DNA from: Chlamydiota bacterium | Lineage (GTDB): Bacteria; Chlamydiota; Chlamydiia; Chlamydiales; Parachlamydiaceae | Assembly (NCBI GenBank): GCA_013286075.1 | Contig: JABDGJ010000018.1 | Location: 1-21,486, forward strand | Direction: 5' to 3' | Length of the DNA: 21,486 bases | Notes under the pieces: model-generated | Database searches by the model: none | What the model was told of the DNA's origin: nothing | Seen by the model: only the letters and a program-made list of their open reading frames with translations | Made by a program: the position numbers and the translations under genes | Part shown: positions 20,605 to 21,486 of the stretch, in pieces | Layout of the letters: every line of letters starts with the position of its first letter | Position numbering within the stretch: the stretch's first letter is position 1

Positions 20605-21486
20605 TCATACTTCATTTTCAAAGATGCTTTCTCGATATCTTTTCATATGATCTATCATAAAGGCAAGGTTGTGGGCAGTAGCTAAAGCCATACAAGTGGG
20701 TTCTCGTGCTTTAAATAAATGGTGAATATAAGCCAGAGAAAAATGGGAACATGTAGGACAGCGACAATGCTCATCTATTGGACTAAATTGTGTAGCGTAT
20801 TCTCTTTTAGTGACGTTCAATGTTCCTGATGCCGTTAGCAAAATTCCATGTCGTGCAGCTCGTGTAGGGTAGGAACTATCAAACGTATCAATTCCTAAAG
20901 GAATTGATCGGGCAAGAGAGGGAAGATCGCCAATGCCAAGCAAGTGATTTGGTTTTTCTTCAGGTAATAGAGGAAGGGTGAAGCGGAGAAGCTCATGCAT
21001 TTCCTCTTTGTTTTTCCCCATGCTGCCACCAATCGAAAATCCATCGAAAGGCAAACGAGTTAGAAAATCACAACTCTGTTGACGCAAATCGAGATGAATT
21101 CCTCCATGAATGACCCCGTACATAGCCTGTCCTTGGGGATTGTTGAGATGTTGCGCAAGAGACCGCTCTTCCCAACGGTGGGTTCGATCAAGTGATTTTT
21201 GTAATTCATCCAAGGGAAAGTGATAAGGGGGAAGCTCATCAAATGGAATAATGATATCAGCGCCTAAATCTTTTTGTGCTAAGACAGAAATTTCCGGTGT
21301 GAGAAAAGCTTTAGAGCCATCTCGATACGAGCGAAATAGAACACCTTCTTCTGTAATTTTAAGTACGCATCCTTCCGTTTTCTTTGTTCCTCGATTTTTT
21401 AATTCATCAGCGACCGAGCCATAGGCTAAACTGAATACTTGAAAACCACCTGAATCAGTAATAATAGGCATTTTTCGTTGAATGAA
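20605..21486 (-). CDS. tgt: Queuine/preQ1 tRNA-ribosyltransferase, 5' end outside the window
   Basis: Tgt exchanges guanine 34 of GUN-anticodon tRNAs for a queuosine precursor. The visible part starts mid-gene: the frame continues upstream of the first ATG (FIQRK-MPIITDSGGFQ) to the window edge, and about 80-90 N-terminal residues of a roughly 375-residue protein are missing. DSGGFQVFSL contains the active-site aspartate region, IHGGIHLDLR and IGGSMGK follow, and IDTFDSSYPTRAARHG carries the nucleophilic aspartate. The zinc site CRCPTC with a downstream C and H (about 30 residues later, TAHN) is intact. FDSSYPTR replaces the common FDCVMPTR, a variant that I associate with chlamydiae. A terminator lies just past the stop. 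Confidence 0.95.
   Translation of the reverse strand, partial: FIQRKMPIITDSGGFQVFSLAYGSVADELKNRGTKKTEGCVLKITEEGVLFRSYRDGSKAFLTPEISVLAQKDLGADIIIPFDELPPYHFPLDELQKSLDRTHRWEERSLAQHLNNPQGQAMYGVIHGGIHLDLRQQSCDFLTRLPFDGFSIGGSMGKNKEEMHELLRFTLPLLPEEKPNHLLGIGDLPSLARSIPLGIDTFDSSYPTRAARHGILLTASGTLNVTKREYATQFSPIDEHCRCPTCSHFSLAYIHHLFKAREPTCMALATAHNLAFMIDHMKRYRESIFENEV

Noticed and set aside
1..21486. CRISPR array, prophage, rRNA operon or intact transposase
   Set aside because: No regularly spaced direct repeats, phage structural genes, rRNA sequence or transposase reading frames were seen.

Overview
The window looks like a chromosomal segment of an environmental (amoeba-associated) chlamydia, most likely Parachlamydiaceae. 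This is inferred from the sequence alone. The reasons are an AT-rich genome, a short chlamydia-type glutamyl-tRNA reductase, a hydrolase resembling the chlamydia-specific DUF818 family, tRNA genes without encoded CCA, housekeeping genes interleaved with secreted or effector-like orphans, and a dispersed palindromic repeat in the spacers.

Layout. 1-1700: hpf, tRNA-Leu(GAG) and recO on the minus strand, then tRNA-Arg(TCG) on the plus strand. 1717-2664: an unrecognised coiled-coil protein. 2806-5194: a hairpin repeat, a strong promoter, and nfo-asnS as an overlapping pair. 5221-6243: hemA, convergent with asnS across a shared terminator. 6487-8205: an alpha/beta hydrolase and a small membrane protein gene that appears frame-disrupted. 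8279-9427: two genes for exported proteins. 9619-13205: an accessory block. Two minus-strand paralogues carry a C-terminal domain that I read as a CheD/NTAN1-type cysteine deamidase. They flank a plus-strand exported HAD-phosphatase-like gene bracketed by 59-bp inverted copies of the repeat. 13542-15509: one long effector-like gene broken into three frames at homopolymer runs. 15568-15909: a small membrane protein. 15951-16055: a remnant of a third deamidase-like paralogue. 16116-18090: a BlaI-type repressor, an M56 membrane peptidase and a small exported protein, with two matching operators. 18165-18799: hicAB. 19235-21486: tRNA-Leu(TAA), an aquaporin, a glycine-rich small membrane protein and the 5'-truncated tgt.

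How the parts fit. The housekeeping genes serve ribosome hibernation, recombination and base-excision repair, tRNA charging and modification, and tetrapyrrole synthesis. The BlaI/M56 module is the clearest regulatory circuit: TACTAC-N4-GTAGTA occurs between the -35 and -10 boxes of the repressor operon and again just upstream of the exported 154-residue protein, so the repressor probably controls both.

The most notable candidates are the paralogues with an NTAN1-like Cys-x16-His signature (possible host N-degron or glutamine-deamidase effectors), the palindromic repeat family that has supplied the last 18 codons of a gene, and the operator-linked BlaI/M56 unit. Homology calls rest on motif recognition and memory of families; no database search was run.
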